Source of the DNA: CBDBFG01 sp965204765
GTDB lineage: Bacteria; Pseudomonadota; Alphaproteobacteria; Caedimonadales; UBA9215
DNA: 64,000 nt
Reading direction: 5' to 3'
Assembly: GCA_965204765.1 (NCBI GenBank)
Contig: CBDBFG010000003.1
Span: forward strand, 183,107 to 247,106
Shown here one piece after another: positions 36,694-46,839 of the stretch; positions within the stretch are counted from its first letter, which is position 1, and the number at the start of each line of letters is the position of its first letter. The position numbers were made by a program, and so were the translations under genes. Under the pieces are notes generated by a model. The model worked only from the letters and a program-made list of their open reading frames with translations, ran no database searches and was not told where the DNA came from.

Positions 36694-39481
36694 CTACACA
36701 CCTATTACATAAGTCTAAATATTTTACATTCGTTCCTACTTCCGGCAATACTTTCCAACATCTTGCACATTTATCATCATTAGCTTTCTCTATCACGATA
36801 TCAATTTCATTATTATCCACCCCACCTTCGGCACGAATATCGTGAATGATTTCAATTTGCGATACTATACATAATTCTGCAAAATCAACATTACGATCAC
36901 ATTTTGCTTGTGGATCATACACTGTCACCTTGGCCTGTAAACTTGATCCAATTTTGCCATCTTTTCTTGCTTGCTCTAATGCACTATTAATAAGGGATCT
37001 ATATTTCTTAATCTCTTCAAACTGATCGCTAATAGCTAAATTGTACCAACTCTTTGTACAATCTGTAAGGGTTGTAAGGTGCACTGAATATTCCTGGCCA
37101 TAAACCGTTTCTTTTACTGTCTCTTTATATATGGAAAACGCCTCTTCCGTTGTCACTGGTAGCAACGGCGCCAACCATCTTATCAAATAGCTGAAGATAT
37201 GGTTCATCACAGTTAACGCAGATTTCCTAGCTATCGCATCAATGGAGTCACAGTATAAATTATCTTTTCTTATATCGAAATAGAATGCAGACAAATCATT
37301 ATTACAAAAAGAATGTAACGTGCTATAAAAGTTTTGAAAATCAATATCTTCTACGCTACGAACAAATAACTGCTGTATTTCAGACAATCTGTGTAGTACC
37401 CATTTTTCCAAAATAGGCATATCTTCATACCCTACATCTATCCTATTATCATAACCACCTAATGCACCCAAAAGATAACGCAGTGTATTGCGGTATCGCC
37501 TATAAATATCTTGCTGATACTTTAGAATATTTTTACCGAATTTCAGATCATCAGTATAATCACAACTAACAACCCATAAACGCAATATTTCCGCACCCAT
37601 ATTATCAGCAACATCCAGCGGTGAAATAACATTACCCAAGGATTTAGACATTTTCTTGCCATGTTCATCAACTGCGAAACCATGCGTCACCACCTTTTTG
37701 AATGGCGCATCTCCCCTTGTACCACAACCCACCAATAAGGAAGACTGGAACCAGCCACGATGTTGATCAGAACCTTCCAGATAAATATCTGCTGGACGCC
37801 TAAGTTCTTCTCTATTTTCTAAGACAAAACCTTGTGTTGCACCTGAATCAAACCAAACATCCAGTATATCACGTACTTGGACAAAATTACTTTTCGAATA
37901 TTCTGGTTGTAGAAAACGGTCTGGATCACTATTGAACCAAGCATCACAACCTTCTTGCTCAATCGCCGCTATAATTTTGTTGTTAACTATTGGGTCTATC
38001 AGCAAACTTCCCGTTTCTTTACACACAAACAGCGTGATTGGCACACCCCAAGCTCTTTGTCTAGAAACACACCAATCTGGGCGCTCTTGAATCATCCCTC
38101 CGATACGGTTGATGCCTGCTTTAGGTAACCAACTTACAGAATTATTAATTACATCAATGGCATCAGAGCGCAAATTATTATGATCAATATTAATAAACCA
38201 TTGTGAAGTTGTACGATAAATTAATGGGGCTTTTGAACGCCAAGAGTGAGGATAGCTATGTACTAAATCGCTGGCATAAAGCAATTGCTTGCAATTATCC
38301 AGTGCCTCCACTACCGCAGCATCAGCTTTAAATACGTGAATACCAGCAAAATATGGAACAGCATCGGTATAAAGACCATTATCATTGATAACATCTATGA
38401 TTTCTAAATTATATTTTTCCCCTAAAGAAAAATCATCCGGTCCATGTCCTGGTGCTGTATGCACCAATCCCGTACCTGCATCGGTTGTCACATGTTCACC
38501 TGGAATCAAAGGCACATCAAAATTATAACCTAACTGTACCAAAGGATGAGAACAAACTGTGCCATGCAAATCATTCCCAAGAAACTCATTAATAACTTCA
38601 TATTCTTTGACCGCCATCTGCATGCAAACAGAGTCTAATAAATTTTTGGCAACTATGATTCTATCACCATTCTTAAGTTTATCATTATCCGCATTCGTCA
38701 CCTGTACCAATACGTATTTTATGTCATTACCATACGCAATAGCTCGGTTTGCAGGTATCGTCCAAGGAGTAGTAGTCCATATTACAAACTGTGCACCTTT
38801 TAGGCTTGCTAGCTTGGTACTAACAACTGGAAACCCAACGTAAATAGCTGTTGATTTCTTATCCTTGTATTCTACCTCTGCCTCTGCTAAAGCAGTTTTT
38901 TCAATAGGAGACCACATAATTGGTCTAGAACCACGATAGACAAACCCATGCTCAAGAAATATCATAAATTCCTTGGTAATAGACGCTTCCGAAGCAAAAT
39001 CCATCGTAATATAGGGTTTATCTGTATCAGCACAAATACATAAACGATCAAATTCATCAGACTGTATCTTAAGCCACTTATGGGCAAATTCCCTGCATTT
39101 TTGTCTAAATTCTGTGTTGCTGACATCCTCTTTCTGCTTACCTTGTTTACGATACTGCTCCTCGATTTTCCATTCGATCGGTAAACCATGACAATCCCAC
39201 CCTGGAACCAGCGGCGCATCTTTATCCAACATCGAATAACTACGAGTTATAATATCCTTTAGGATTCCATTAAACGCATGACCAACGTGCAGATGTCCAT
39301 TAGCATAGGGAGGCCCCCAATGTAAAATTACCTTTTCTTTACCATTTCTTTGTGCACGTAATTTATTGTAAACATTACTTTTCTTCCATTGGTCAATTAT
39401 CTTTGGCTCTAAAACGGGAAGATTGGCCTTCATCGCAAAAGAAGTTTTAGGTAAAAATATAGTGCTTTTATAATCCGTCAT
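36668..39481 (-). CDS. ileS: isoleucyl-tRNA synthetase
   Basis: A 937-residue class I aminoacyl-tRNA synthetase, the length of the bacterial (eubacterial-type) IleRS. The HIGH motif appears as HVGHA in PPYANGHLHVGHAFNG, KMSKS as KKMSKSLGN, and the editing domain region WTTTPWTIPANRAIAYG is present. The C-terminal zinc-binding site is CARCWKVLP with LCNRC. It charges tRNA-Ile. It heads the ileS-lspA-lipoprotein-M16 run. Confidence 0.98.
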   Translation of the reverse strand: MTDYKSTIFLPKTSFAMKANLPVLEPKIIDQWKKSNVYNKLRAQRNGKEKVILHWGPPYANGHLHVGHAFNGILKDIITRSYSMLDKDAPLVPGWDCHGLPIEWKIEEQYRKQGKQKEDVSNTEFRQKCREFAHKWLKIQSDEFDRLCICADTDKPYITMDFASEASITKEFMIFLEHGFVYRGSRPIMWSPIEKTALAEAEVEYKDKKSTAIYVGFPVVSTKLASLKGAQFVIWTTTPWTIPANRAIAYGNDIKYVLVQVTNADNDKLKNGDRIIVAKNLLDSVCMQMAVKEYEVINEFLGNDLHGTVCSHPLVQLGYNFDVPLIPGEHVTTDAGTGLVHTAPGHGPDDFSLGEKYNLEIIDVINDNGLYTDAVPYFAGIHVFKADAAVVEALDNCKQLLYASDLVHSYPHSWRSKAPLIYRTTSQWFINIDHNNLRSDAIDVINNSVSWLPKAGINRIGGMIQERPDWCVSRQRAWGVPITLFVCKETGSLLIDPIVNNKIIAAIEQEGCDAWFNSDPDRFLQPEYSKSNFVQVRDILDVWFDSGATQGFVLENREELRRPADIYLEGSDQHRGWFQSSLLVGCGTRGDAPFKKVVTHGFAVDEHGKKMSKSLGNVISPLDVADNMGAEILRLWVVSCDYTDDLKFGKNILKYQQDIYRRYRNTLRYLLGALGGYDNRIDVGYEDMPILEKWVLHRLSEIQQLFVRSVEDIDFQNFYSTLHSFCNNDLSAFYFDIRKDNLYCDSIDAIARKSALTVMNHIFSYLIRWLAPLLPVTTEEAFSIYKETVKETVYGQEYSVHLTTLTDCTKSWYNLAISDQFEEIKKYRSLINSALEQARKDGKIGSSLQAKVTVYDPQAKCDRNVDFAELCIVSQIEIIHDIRAEGGVDNNEIDIVIEKANDDKCARCWKVLPEVGTNVKYLDLCNRCVDAVACREE

Positions 39482-39740
39482 AGTTAAATTCTTTAATTTA
39501 CAAGAAACTCACGGACATTATTGTATATCTTGGATACATTGCAAGAAAAATTATTATTTACCATATTCTAATTGCCATAATTTATCATTTTCTCACACCA
39601 TAAAGAGATTATCAATACAAGCACAAGTTGACAATGTAATTTCCCCCAACACAAAATACGCAAATATCACACAATTCACTATATACAGTTGTAATATTTC
39701 TAACAAACGTTACAATTTCTATTATTTGGAGCAAAAATTA

Positions 39741-40661
39741 ATGATAGATTTTAATATTTTCCCTATTTTATTGATTATCTTGTCGATGGCGATAATGTAC
39801 ATGGGAATCAAACCTGTACCGCAAAGTGAACAGTGGACTGTTGAAAGATTTGGCAAATATATTCGCACCTTAAAACCTGGACTTAATTTTATCATTCCAT
39901 TTGTTGATTCAATTGGCGCGCAAATAAGCCTGCGAGAATCGGTCCTTGATGTGCCATCACAAGATGTCATAACCAAGGATAACGCTACCGTAAGGGTTGA
40001 TGGCGTCGTATTTTATCAAGTATTAGACAGCATAAAAGCTGCATATGAAGTAAGCAATCTAGAACTTGCGATCACTAACATTACCATTACCAACATCAGA
40101 ACCGTAATGGGCGAGATGGATCTCGATGAACTACTATCTAACCGTGAAAAGATAAATGCTGCTTTGCTTAGTGTTGTGGATGAAGCCACTGATCCGTGGG
40201 GGATCAAGGTAAATCGTATAGAAATAAAAGATATAACCCCTCCACGTGACTTGGTGGATTCAATGGCAAGACAGATGAAAGCCGAACGTGAAAAACGTGC
40301 CAATATCCTAGAAGCACAAGGGTTAAAAGAAGCTGAAATATTGAAAGCAGAAGGTACAAAACAAGCTGCTATTTTAGAAGCGGAAGGAAAAAAACAAGCT
40401 GAAATTAAAGCAGCTGAAGCAAGAGAAAGAATGGCAGCAGCTGAAGCAAAAGCAACAACTGAAGTATCGAATGCTATTACCAAAGGTAGTCTGCACGCCG
40501 TAAACTATTTTGTAGCAGAAAAATATGTAAAAGCACTGACAAAGATTGCTGGCTCTCACAATCAAAAAGTTATTTTTATGCCTCTAGAAGCAAGCAATAT
40601 AATAGGGGCCTTAGGAGGGATAGCAGAACTAACCAAAGAAACATTCAACAAAGGAAAATAG
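39741..40661 (+). CDS. SPFH/stomatin-like membrane protein (QmcA type)
   Basis: A 306-residue protein: N-terminal membrane anchor (about 4-22), SPFH/band-7 domain (VERFGKYIRTLKPGLNFIIPFVD, SLRESVLDVPSQDVITKDNA) and a long Ala/Glu/Lys-rich coiled coil (about 180-245) used for oligomerisation. Such proteins form membrane rings that organise proteases or lipid domains. The ATG at 39741, 9 bases after GGAG, is clearly the start; an in-frame TTG at 39726 overlaps the ribosome-binding site and is rejected. It abuts nfeD, its usual partner. Confidence 0.93.
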   Translation: MIDFNIFPILLIILSMAIMYMGIKPVPQSEQWTVERFGKYIRTLKPGLNFIIPFVDSIGAQISLRESVLDVPSQDVITKDNATVRVDGVVFYQVLDSIKAAYEVSNLELAITNITITNIRTVMGEMDLDELLSNREKINAALLSVVDEATDPWGIKVNRIEIKDITPPRDLVDSMARQMKAEREKRANILEAQGLKEAEILKAEGTKQAAILEAEGKKQAEIKAAEARERMAAAEAKATTEVSNAITKGSLHAVNYFVAEKYVKALTKIAGSHNQKVIFMPLEASNIIGALGGIAELTKETFNKGK

Positions 40662-41102
40662 ATGGTTGATATTACATTATTGTTTTGGCATTGGTGGATT
40701 ATAGCAGTTGTACTATTTATTGCAGAGTTACTACTAACTGCTAACGTTTTTCTGTGGATGGGAATATCGGCTGTTTGTATGGGTTTCATATCTTATGTCA
40801 TCCCCTCACTTAGTGTCAACACTGCTTATATTATTTTTGCGGCTCTGTCGCTGATTAGTGCTATTGGATATCGTATATGGCAAACAAAAATTGTTAAATC
40901 TGTACAAGAATCAGCACTAAACAATCCAAGCAGGAAATACATTGGCCAAATTATCACTCTTAACAATCCAATCAAAAACGGCATTGGACGGGAAAAAATT
41001 GGTCACTCGATATGGACAATTAATGGACCAGATTTAAAATCTGGTAGCAAGGTAAAAATTACTAAGAGTGACAGCACAACTTTTACTGTAGAAACAATAT
41101 GA
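40662..41102 (+). CDS. NfeD-family membrane protein
   Basis: A 146-residue protein with three N-terminal membrane helices (about 5-75) and a C-terminal OB-like domain (about 90-146; RKYIGQIITL, GHSIWTINGPDLKSGSKVKIT), the layout of short NfeD proteins (NfeD1b). It partners SPFH proteins at the membrane. It starts directly after the SPFH stop codon. Confidence 0.9.
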   Translation: MVDITLLFWHWWIIAVVLFIAELLLTANVFLWMGISAVCMGFISYVIPSLSVNTAYIIFAALSLISAIGYRIWQTKIVKSVQESALNNPSRKYIGQIITLNNPIKNGIGREKIGHSIWTINGPDLKSGSKVKITKSDSTTFTVETI

Positions 41103-41115
41103 ATTAGTAAAGCTA

Positions 41116-41604
41116 ATGTTTGACCATTTGAACCTACACTATGACTTAGCAGCATTAATGACAAAACTCAAAACTGTTGCAGCATTCGTGGACAACAACC
41201 TGCAATGTTATTCATTTTACGTACTAGTCTGTTTGCTAATATTTTTATCTATACAAGACATGCGCCAGATGAAAGTATCGTTATTAGCACTGATATTATT
41301 CAACCTTGTTACCTTATGCACACAAACTGTATTTAGCATCCCTACGGCAATAACAATACTTATCATTATTATTGCAATAAAATTATTTTGTCTATTCTAT
41401 GCGCACAAATCGGTCATTGGCAATGGAGATTTACTCCTGATCTTTCCTATGCTAGCTACTATCACAACAGCAAAAATTGGCTTGTTCCTGGTAATCGCAG
41501 GAGTTAGCGGCGCATTATTTGGTTATGTATGGAAACTACTTTTTAATAAAGCACAAGCCCCTTTTATACCATCGTTAGCAATCTCTTATCTTGTACTAAT
41601 TTAA
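41116..41604 (+). CDS. A24-type prepilin peptidase-like protein (GxGD membrane protease)
   Basis: A 162-residue polytopic protein. D48 in SIQDMRQMKVS and D105 in VIGNGDLLLIFP correspond to the two catalytic Asp of type IV prepilin peptidases (the second in GxGD). It lacks the N-terminal methyltransferase domain, like CpaA/TadV. Such enzymes cleave prepilin or pseudopilin leaders, but no pilin gene is in the window. It follows nfeD by 13 bases. Confidence 0.82.
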   Translation: MFDHLNLHYDLAALMTKLKTVAAFVDNNLQCYSFYVLVCLLIFLSIQDMRQMKVSLLALILFNLVTLCTQTVFSIPTAITILIIIIAIKLFCLFYAHKSVIGNGDLLLIFPMLATITTAKIGLFLVIAGVSGALFGYVWKLLFNKAQAPFIPSLAISYLVLI

Positions 41605-41838
41605 GTGGAAACATAAAGCTTTACTACCTAACCTCTACCATAATACCCCTAAAACCTTGCGATTCTCTAGCTTAGTGTACTTATCCTGCTATACCGCATC
41701 TATGACCACATTATCCTTTGATCTATCTGATGTAATAAAAAGAGCGTTGTAATAGCATTATAAGAAAATAAGCAAAAACACCTCCTATCCACCAGTAGAT
41801 AAAATTACAATTGCTCTCTACAAATGCTATAGGTAATA

Positions 41839-41865
41839 AAAAAGGGACATAGACAATGTCCCTTT
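41839..41865 (-). terminator. intrinsic terminator of the Bax-inhibitor-1-like gene
   Basis: AAAGGGACAT (41841-41850) pairs with ATGTCCCTTT (41856-41865), loop of five. On the minus strand it is followed by TTTTTTATT. It lies 28 bases beyond the minus-strand stop at 41893. Confidence 0.85.
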
Positions 41866-41892
41866 CATAAACATTATATCAATAACATCAAA

Positions 41893-42597
41893 TTATCTTC
41901 TATTACCCATAAATCGCAACAGGTATAAAAACAAGTTGATAAAATCAAGATAAAGAGTAAGCGCTCCACTTACAGCATAATTTTCTGCTAAATCAGAGTT
42001 ACCAACCTGATAGTACATATGCTTAAGCTTTTGCGTATCATATGCTGTTAAACCAGTAAATATTAACACACCAACAACAGAAGTAACAAACATCAACGCA
42101 GAACTTTGTAAAAATACATTCACAACAGAAGTAATTATTAAACCTAGCAGACCCATAAACAACAAGGATCCCATGCCGGTAAGATCTTTTTTAGTTGTAT
42201 AACCATAAATACTCATTGACCCAAACAAACTAGCCGTAATAAAAAACACTCTGGCCAAACTTTCAAACGTATACAACATAAATAGTGATGAAAAGGTTAA
42301 GCCGGTCACCGCTGAATAAACCAAAAATAATAATTGTGCTTTTTTAGTGGAAATTCTATTGATTCTAGCAGTTAAAAACACCACTAAACCAAATTGTGCA
42401 ATAAGCAATAACCACTGTAACCCAGAACTAAAGATAGCATTAACTATCACTGGACTACTAGCCACTACATAAGATATCAAACCAGTAATACCTAACCCCA
42501 GGGTCATATAATTATAAATCTTAAGCATATAGTCTCGTAAACCGACATCTATGTCTGCTCCAGACCTTTTTACAACAGAATCGTACTGTTTATTCAT
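41893..42597 (-). CDS. Bax inhibitor-1/YccA-family membrane protein
   Basis: A 234-residue protein with seven membrane helices in the BI-1/YccA/YbhL pattern. The N-terminal region LRDYMLKIYNYMTLGLGITG, the middle TFSSLFMLYT and the C-terminal TGLTAYDTQKLKHMY and YLDFINLFLYLLR are diagnostic. Bacterial members act as pH-sensitive calcium leak channels or FtsH modulators. The ATG at 42597 has GGAG 6 bases upstream; a TTG at 42609 is rejected. Confidence 0.94.
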   Translation of the reverse strand: MNKQYDSVVKRSGADIDVGLRDYMLKIYNYMTLGLGITGLISYVVASSPVIVNAIFSSGLQWLLLIAQFGLVVFLTARINRISTKKAQLLFLVYSAVTGLTFSSLFMLYTFESLARVFFITASLFGSMSIYGYTTKKDLTGMGSLLFMGLLGLIITSVVNVFLQSSALMFVTSVVGVLIFTGLTAYDTQKLKHMYYQVGNSDLAENYAVSGALTLYLDFINLFLYLLRFMGNRR

Positions 42598-42671
42598 ATT
42601 ATGCTCCAACAGTTATTTAGGGCATTATAATACTCACACACGCAAATTGCAAACAATTGCTAATAAAGTAG

Positions 42672-43403
42672 ATACATTGGTCGAATCAACAAAAGAATAT
42701 AATAATATATGCTTATGGATTGACCTCAAATTTTGCAACAGAGCAATATTTTATAAAAAATATTATTACCACAAAAGATATGCACAACGAAGTATGGTTA
42801 ATAGAAGTAAGAGGTCACGACAAATCGCAAGGTTTCCTCGTCGGTGATCCCAAGATTAAATCAAAAAATATGTTTGCAAGACGAGCAGGTGATCTGTTTT
42901 TGGTGTTACGAGAAAAAGTATTCCCGCATTATAAAGCAGAAAAAGTTAATTTTATTTTAGCGGGAGAATCAATGGGAAGTCATATAAGTATCAGATTATT
43001 ATATGATTATCCACAGGAAGCAAAAAAATTTTCCCAAGTTATTCTGTTAGCTCCTATGCTTAAAGTAATAGTGGCTAACACGAACTGGGTACCAGGATCA
43101 TTACTACGCAAAGTATCTAGCACATTTAAATACAATTCTAAATGGGCTCGTTTTCTTGCTAATGCAGAAGAATCAAGAAAAGATTTAGAACAATTAACCA
43201 CATTACCCATACCTATTACGGTATTTCTAGGAACAAATGATGAAAGAATAGAATATCAATATTCTAATCAGTTTGCCAAAAAAATGGGTTAGAAAACTAT
43301 TAGATATAAGAATTTTCCTCATAACCTTGTCAAGGGTCCCAATAACGTAAGAAAAAGAGTTACCAAAGATTTCATACAACAATTACGTAAACTAAATAAA
43401 TGA
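42672..43403 (+). pseudogene. decayed alpha/beta hydrolase (lysophospholipase-like)
   Basis: One reading frame carries a hydrolase from its oxyanion strand (IIIYAYGLTSN, near 42700) through RGHDKSQG, the nucleophile elbow GESMGS and the acid region VFLGTNDER, to a TAG at 43290. The same frame then continues as FPHNLVKGPNNVRKRV, matching the usual HELLxE C-terminal end with the catalytic His, until TGA at 43403. So the TAG interrupts an otherwise continuous protein. There is no ATG or GTG in frame upstream of the oxyanion strand; the frame opens after a TAG at 42669. Start loss plus an internal stop indicates a pseudogene. The central part, from a TTG at 42720, would encode 190 residues if translated. 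Confidence 0.7.
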
Positions 43404-43554
43404 TTCTATAACATACACGACAAATTTAAGAACCTACTCACCAATAAGATCGATATCTATAGTACACTCAAGATCGTATCTTTTAATAATCTTACAGGTG
43501 TATTAAATGATTAACGTTCTACGGTAATTTACCCAACAAAAGGTGTTCATAGAC

Positions 43555-44166
43555 TCATTTTATGGTATAGGTATTGTTAAACTCGCGCATTTGATGCCTA
43601 GCTGGATTAGGCAAACCAAGAATAGCTGGAATATTAGGGTCTTTGGCATTAAAAAATGTATATGACAAAGTAATAGTAGTAATACCATCACAATTTTTAT
43701 CATTAACAATCTCGGGATCGATAAAAAACTGCACAGGCATGTCCACCACTGCATTAGCCGCTATAGTTTGTTCTTCAAAACAAAAACAATGTATCTTATT
43801 AAAATATACCGCTGCTTTATCAGGGGTTACATTATATACTGCTATACCTGATATTGGTGTGTTTTGAGTATTTTTTACTTGATAAAATGCTAAGCTAGTT
43901 GCCCCAACCTGTACCTCTAAACTATTTTGCAAAGGTTTAAATACCCAGGGCAAATCTCTGTTTACATCTGCATTAAATCGCAAAGTAATTTTACGATTTT
44001 CTACTCTGTTGGCACCAGACAAGGCTAGCCTTGTCGTGCCGCCATAACCGGTTTGTTGACAAAAAATACGGTACAGTGGCACCGAAGCAAACGATAATGC
44101 CAACATAAATACAACTATACCTACTAATACTATCACTGTATTACGGTTATTATATCTATCCGGCAT
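43555..44166 (-). CDS. ctaG: cytochrome c oxidase assembly protein CtaG (Cox11)
   Basis: A 203-residue Cox11-type copper chaperone: N-terminal anchor helix (about 10-32), then a periplasmic immunoglobulin-like domain with the copper site HCFCFEEQ (C127, C129). It delivers copper to the CuB site of CtaD. It lies downstream of ctaB in the same orientation (gap 36 bases). The subunit III gene (ctaE), often next in order, is not here. Confidence 0.95.
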   Translation of the reverse strand: MPDRYNNRNTVIVLVGIVVFMLALSFASVPLYRIFCQQTGYGGTTRLALSGANRVENRKITLRFNADVNRDLPWVFKPLQNSLEVQVGATSLAFYQVKNTQNTPISGIAVYNVTPDKAAVYFNKIHCFCFEEQTIAANAVVDMPVQFFIDPEIVNDKNCDGITTITLSYTFFNAKDPNIPAILGLPNPARHQMREFNNTYTIK

Positions 44167-44202
44167 CTATTGAACACTCCCTTACGGTACACATACTATT
44201 TA

Positions 44203-45099
44203 TTATAACGAGGCTATCTTGCTAATCATCAACGCACTAAACAATAAAAAAAGATAGAAGATAGAATAGGCAAATAACCTTATACCATATTTTGCATTAT
44301 CGCTTTTCATTAGCTTGAAGGCTAAATAAAGATAAATTGCACCCAAAATTAGGGTCACAACTAAATAAGCAATAGAGTGGCGCAAATAAACATCGCTATA
44401 AACAGCTAAAATCAAACTAGATAATATTAGTAACAGAGAGTAAATAACTATCTGAATCTTGGTTTTCCGTATACCATAAACTACAGGCAACATGGGCACA
44501 CCAGCCTGTTTATAGTCATTATTACGATACACAGCAAGAGCCCAAAAGTGCGATGGTGTCCACAAGAAAATAATCACAAATAGAAGCCACGGCATAATAT
44601 CTAAAATGCTTTCACCCACCGCAACCCAACCAATAACTGGTGGTAAGGCACCTGGTAATCCACCAACAACTATATTGTGTACTGTCCTTCTTTTAAGTAA
44701 AACTGTGTACACTATAGCATAGAAAAATATAGAAAACGCTAACAGCGATGCGGCCAATAAATTACTAACCACCAACAATAACCAAACAGCAATAAACATT
44801 AATATCACAGAAAAAACCAAAGCACACACAGGTTGCATTCTTCCATCTGGTAATGGCCTATTCCTGGTACGAACCATAATTTTATCAATATCACGATCAT
44901 ACCACATGTTAAAGGCTGCCGCCCCGCCAGATCCAAGTGCAATGCTCAATACTATTAATACCGTGGTTAAGAAATCTATTGTACTATTAGTAAGGTATAT
45001 TCCAGTTATGGCGCTATACACTATTAAAAGCATCACCCCAGGCTTTAACAACACCAAAGCATCTTTGACCTTTATTAGCATCTTATTCAGCAATAACAT
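44203..45099 (-). CDS. ctaB: protoheme IX farnesyltransferase (heme O synthase)
   Basis: A 298-residue UbiA-family prenyltransferase with about nine helices. The first Asp-rich motif NMWYDRDIDKIMVRTRNRPLP is present. It farnesylates heme b to heme O, which CtaA converts to heme A for the oxidase. It starts 10 bases after ctaD. ATG at 45081 is a possible shorter start. Confidence 0.96.
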   Translation of the reverse strand: MLLLNKMLIKVKDALVLLKPGVMLLIVYSAITGIYLTNSTIDFLTTVLIVLSIALGSGGAAAFNMWYDRDIDKIMVRTRNRPLPDGRMQPVCALVFSVILMFIAVWLLLVVSNLLAASLLAFSIFFYAIVYTVLLKRRTVHNIVVGGLPGALPPVIGWVAVGESILDIMPWLLFVIIFLWTPSHFWALAVYRNNDYKQAGVPMLPVVYGIRKTKIQIVIYSLLLILSSLILAVYSDVYLRHSIAYLVVTLILGAIYLYLAFKLMKSDNAKYGIRLFAYSIFYLFLLFSALMISKIASL

Positions 45100-45109
45100 G
45101 TAGAGTCAC

Positions 45110-46681
45110 TTACCTTATTTTTGGTAATGTAGCAAACGTATGAAACGGAGGAGGAGAGGATACTGTCCATTCCAAAGTTTTTGCTCCCTTACCCCATGGA
45201 TTGTCTGTTGCTTTTTTACCGCGGAAAATGGTATGTAGTGCAACAAATATAAAAAACAGTCCTGCAAAACCGCTTATAAAACCACCGATACTAGAAATAA
45301 AATTCCACCCAGAATAGGCATCAGGGTAATCTGGTATTCTTCTTGGCATACCAGCTAGACCAAGAAAATGCATCGGGAAAAACAATAAATTGACCCCGAC
45401 AAAAGTGATCCAAAAATGTATTTTACCTAGTACTTCGGAATATTGTCTACCACTCATTTTCGCAATCCAATAATAAAAACCAGCAAACATACTAAATAAT
45501 GCACCCATAGACAAAACATAATGAAAATGCCCCACTACATAGTACGTATCATGCAAAGTAACATTGATACCTGCATTAGCAAGAATAACACCTGTTAAAC
45601 CACCTAAAGTGAACAGGAAAATAAACCCTATTGCAAATAACATAGGAGTTGAAAAACGTATAGAACCACCCCACATTGTCGCAATCCAGCTAAATACTTC
45701 GATACCTGTGGGTACCCCCACTATTAATGTTGCGGTAGTGAAATATGCATTGGTACTGGCATCTAATCCGACCGTAAACATATGATGTGCCCAGACAACG
45801 AAACCAACAGCACCTATACCTACCATAGCATACACCATGCCTAGATAACCAAACACTGGTTTTCTAGAAAATGTAGAAATGACATGACTTACTATACCGA
45901 ACCCAGGTAAAATCATCACATATACCTCGGGATGACCAAAAAACCAAAATAAGTGCTGGTATAATACAGGATCACCACCACCAGCAGAATCAAAAAACGT
46001 GGTGCTAAAATTTCTATCGGTGATCAGCATAGTAATGCCTCCTGCAAGTACTGGTATACTTAACAACAATAAAAATGCCGTAACCAACATTGCCCAAACG
46101 AATAATGGCATTTTATGCAAGGTCATACCAGTAGTGCGCATATTAAAAATCGTCACTATGAAATTAATTGCGCCTAAAATAGATGACAAACCAGCTATAT
46201 GAAGTCCAAACAAAGCAAAATCCACGGCCATATCAGCATGACCTAATAATGAACTTAACGGAGGATACATTGTCCAACCAGTACCGGCTCCGGCTCCAAT
46301 CACAGTTGATAATGACAGCATAATAAATGCTGGAATGATTAACCAAAAGCTTATATTGTTCAATCTAGGAAATGCCATATCAGGGGCGCCTATTAATAGC
46401 GGTACAAACCAATTGCCAAAACCTCCTATTAGACCGGGCATCACCACAAAGAAAATCATAATTAATCCATGTGCTGTCATTAGGACATTATAAAGCTGCT
46501 GCAAATCACTACTACCTGATAACAAAGTATTCCCAGGAGTCATCAACTGCACCCTAATTACCATAGAAATACCGCCGCCTATAATAGCGGCAAAAATAGC
46601 AAATATGATGTACATAGTGCCAATATCTTTATGATTGGTAGACAATATCCATCTTTTCCACCCAGTAGGAGTATTAACCAT
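45110..46681 (-). CDS. ctaD: cytochrome c oxidase subunit I
   Basis: A 523-residue aa3-type heme-copper oxidase subunit I with 12 helices. Ligands are visible: MTAHGLIMIFF for low-spin heme a, GHPEVYVMIL with the His-Tyr cross-link, WAHHMFTVGL for CuB, and VVGHFHYVLSMG for the heme a and a3 histidines. It reduces oxygen to water and pumps protons. The order ctaC-ctaD-ctaB-ctaG is the common alphaproteobacterial one. Confidence 0.98.
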   Translation of the reverse strand: MVNTPTGWKRWILSTNHKDIGTMYIIFAIFAAIIGGGISMVIRVQLMTPGNTLLSGSSDLQQLYNVLMTAHGLIMIFFVVMPGLIGGFGNWFVPLLIGAPDMAFPRLNNISFWLIIPAFIMLSLSTVIGAGAGTGWTMYPPLSSLLGHADMAVDFALFGLHIAGLSSILGAINFIVTIFNMRTTGMTLHKMPLFVWAMLVTAFLLLLSIPVLAGGITMLITDRNFSTTFFDSAGGGDPVLYQHLFWFFGHPEVYVMILPGFGIVSHVISTFSRKPVFGYLGMVYAMVGIGAVGFVVWAHHMFTVGLDASTNAYFTTATLIVGVPTGIEVFSWIATMWGGSIRFSTPMLFAIGFIFLFTLGGLTGVILANAGINVTLHDTYYVVGHFHYVLSMGALFSMFAGFYYWIAKMSGRQYSEVLGKIHFWITFVGVNLLFFPMHFLGLAGMPRRIPDYPDAYSGWNFISSIGGFISGFAGLFFIFVALHTIFRGKKATDNPWGKGAKTLEWTVSSPPPFHTFATLPKIR

Positions 46682-46839
46682 GCTTTTCTCACTTTATTAT
46701 CATTAACTGTAATATATACAAGCCGTTGTTACAATTTGTACATTATCATTTATCCTACAAGATTAGTGTTAGTCAGCAACCAAATATCACACATCGCCTT
46801 GTAGACTTACTAACTGTGCTATATGCCACAAAAGTAATA

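Noticed and set aside
42551..42847. 98-codon plus-strand frame overlapping the hydrolase remnant
   Set aside because: No family features. It lies in a different frame from the clear hydrolase motifs and overlaps the start of the Bax-inhibitor gene.
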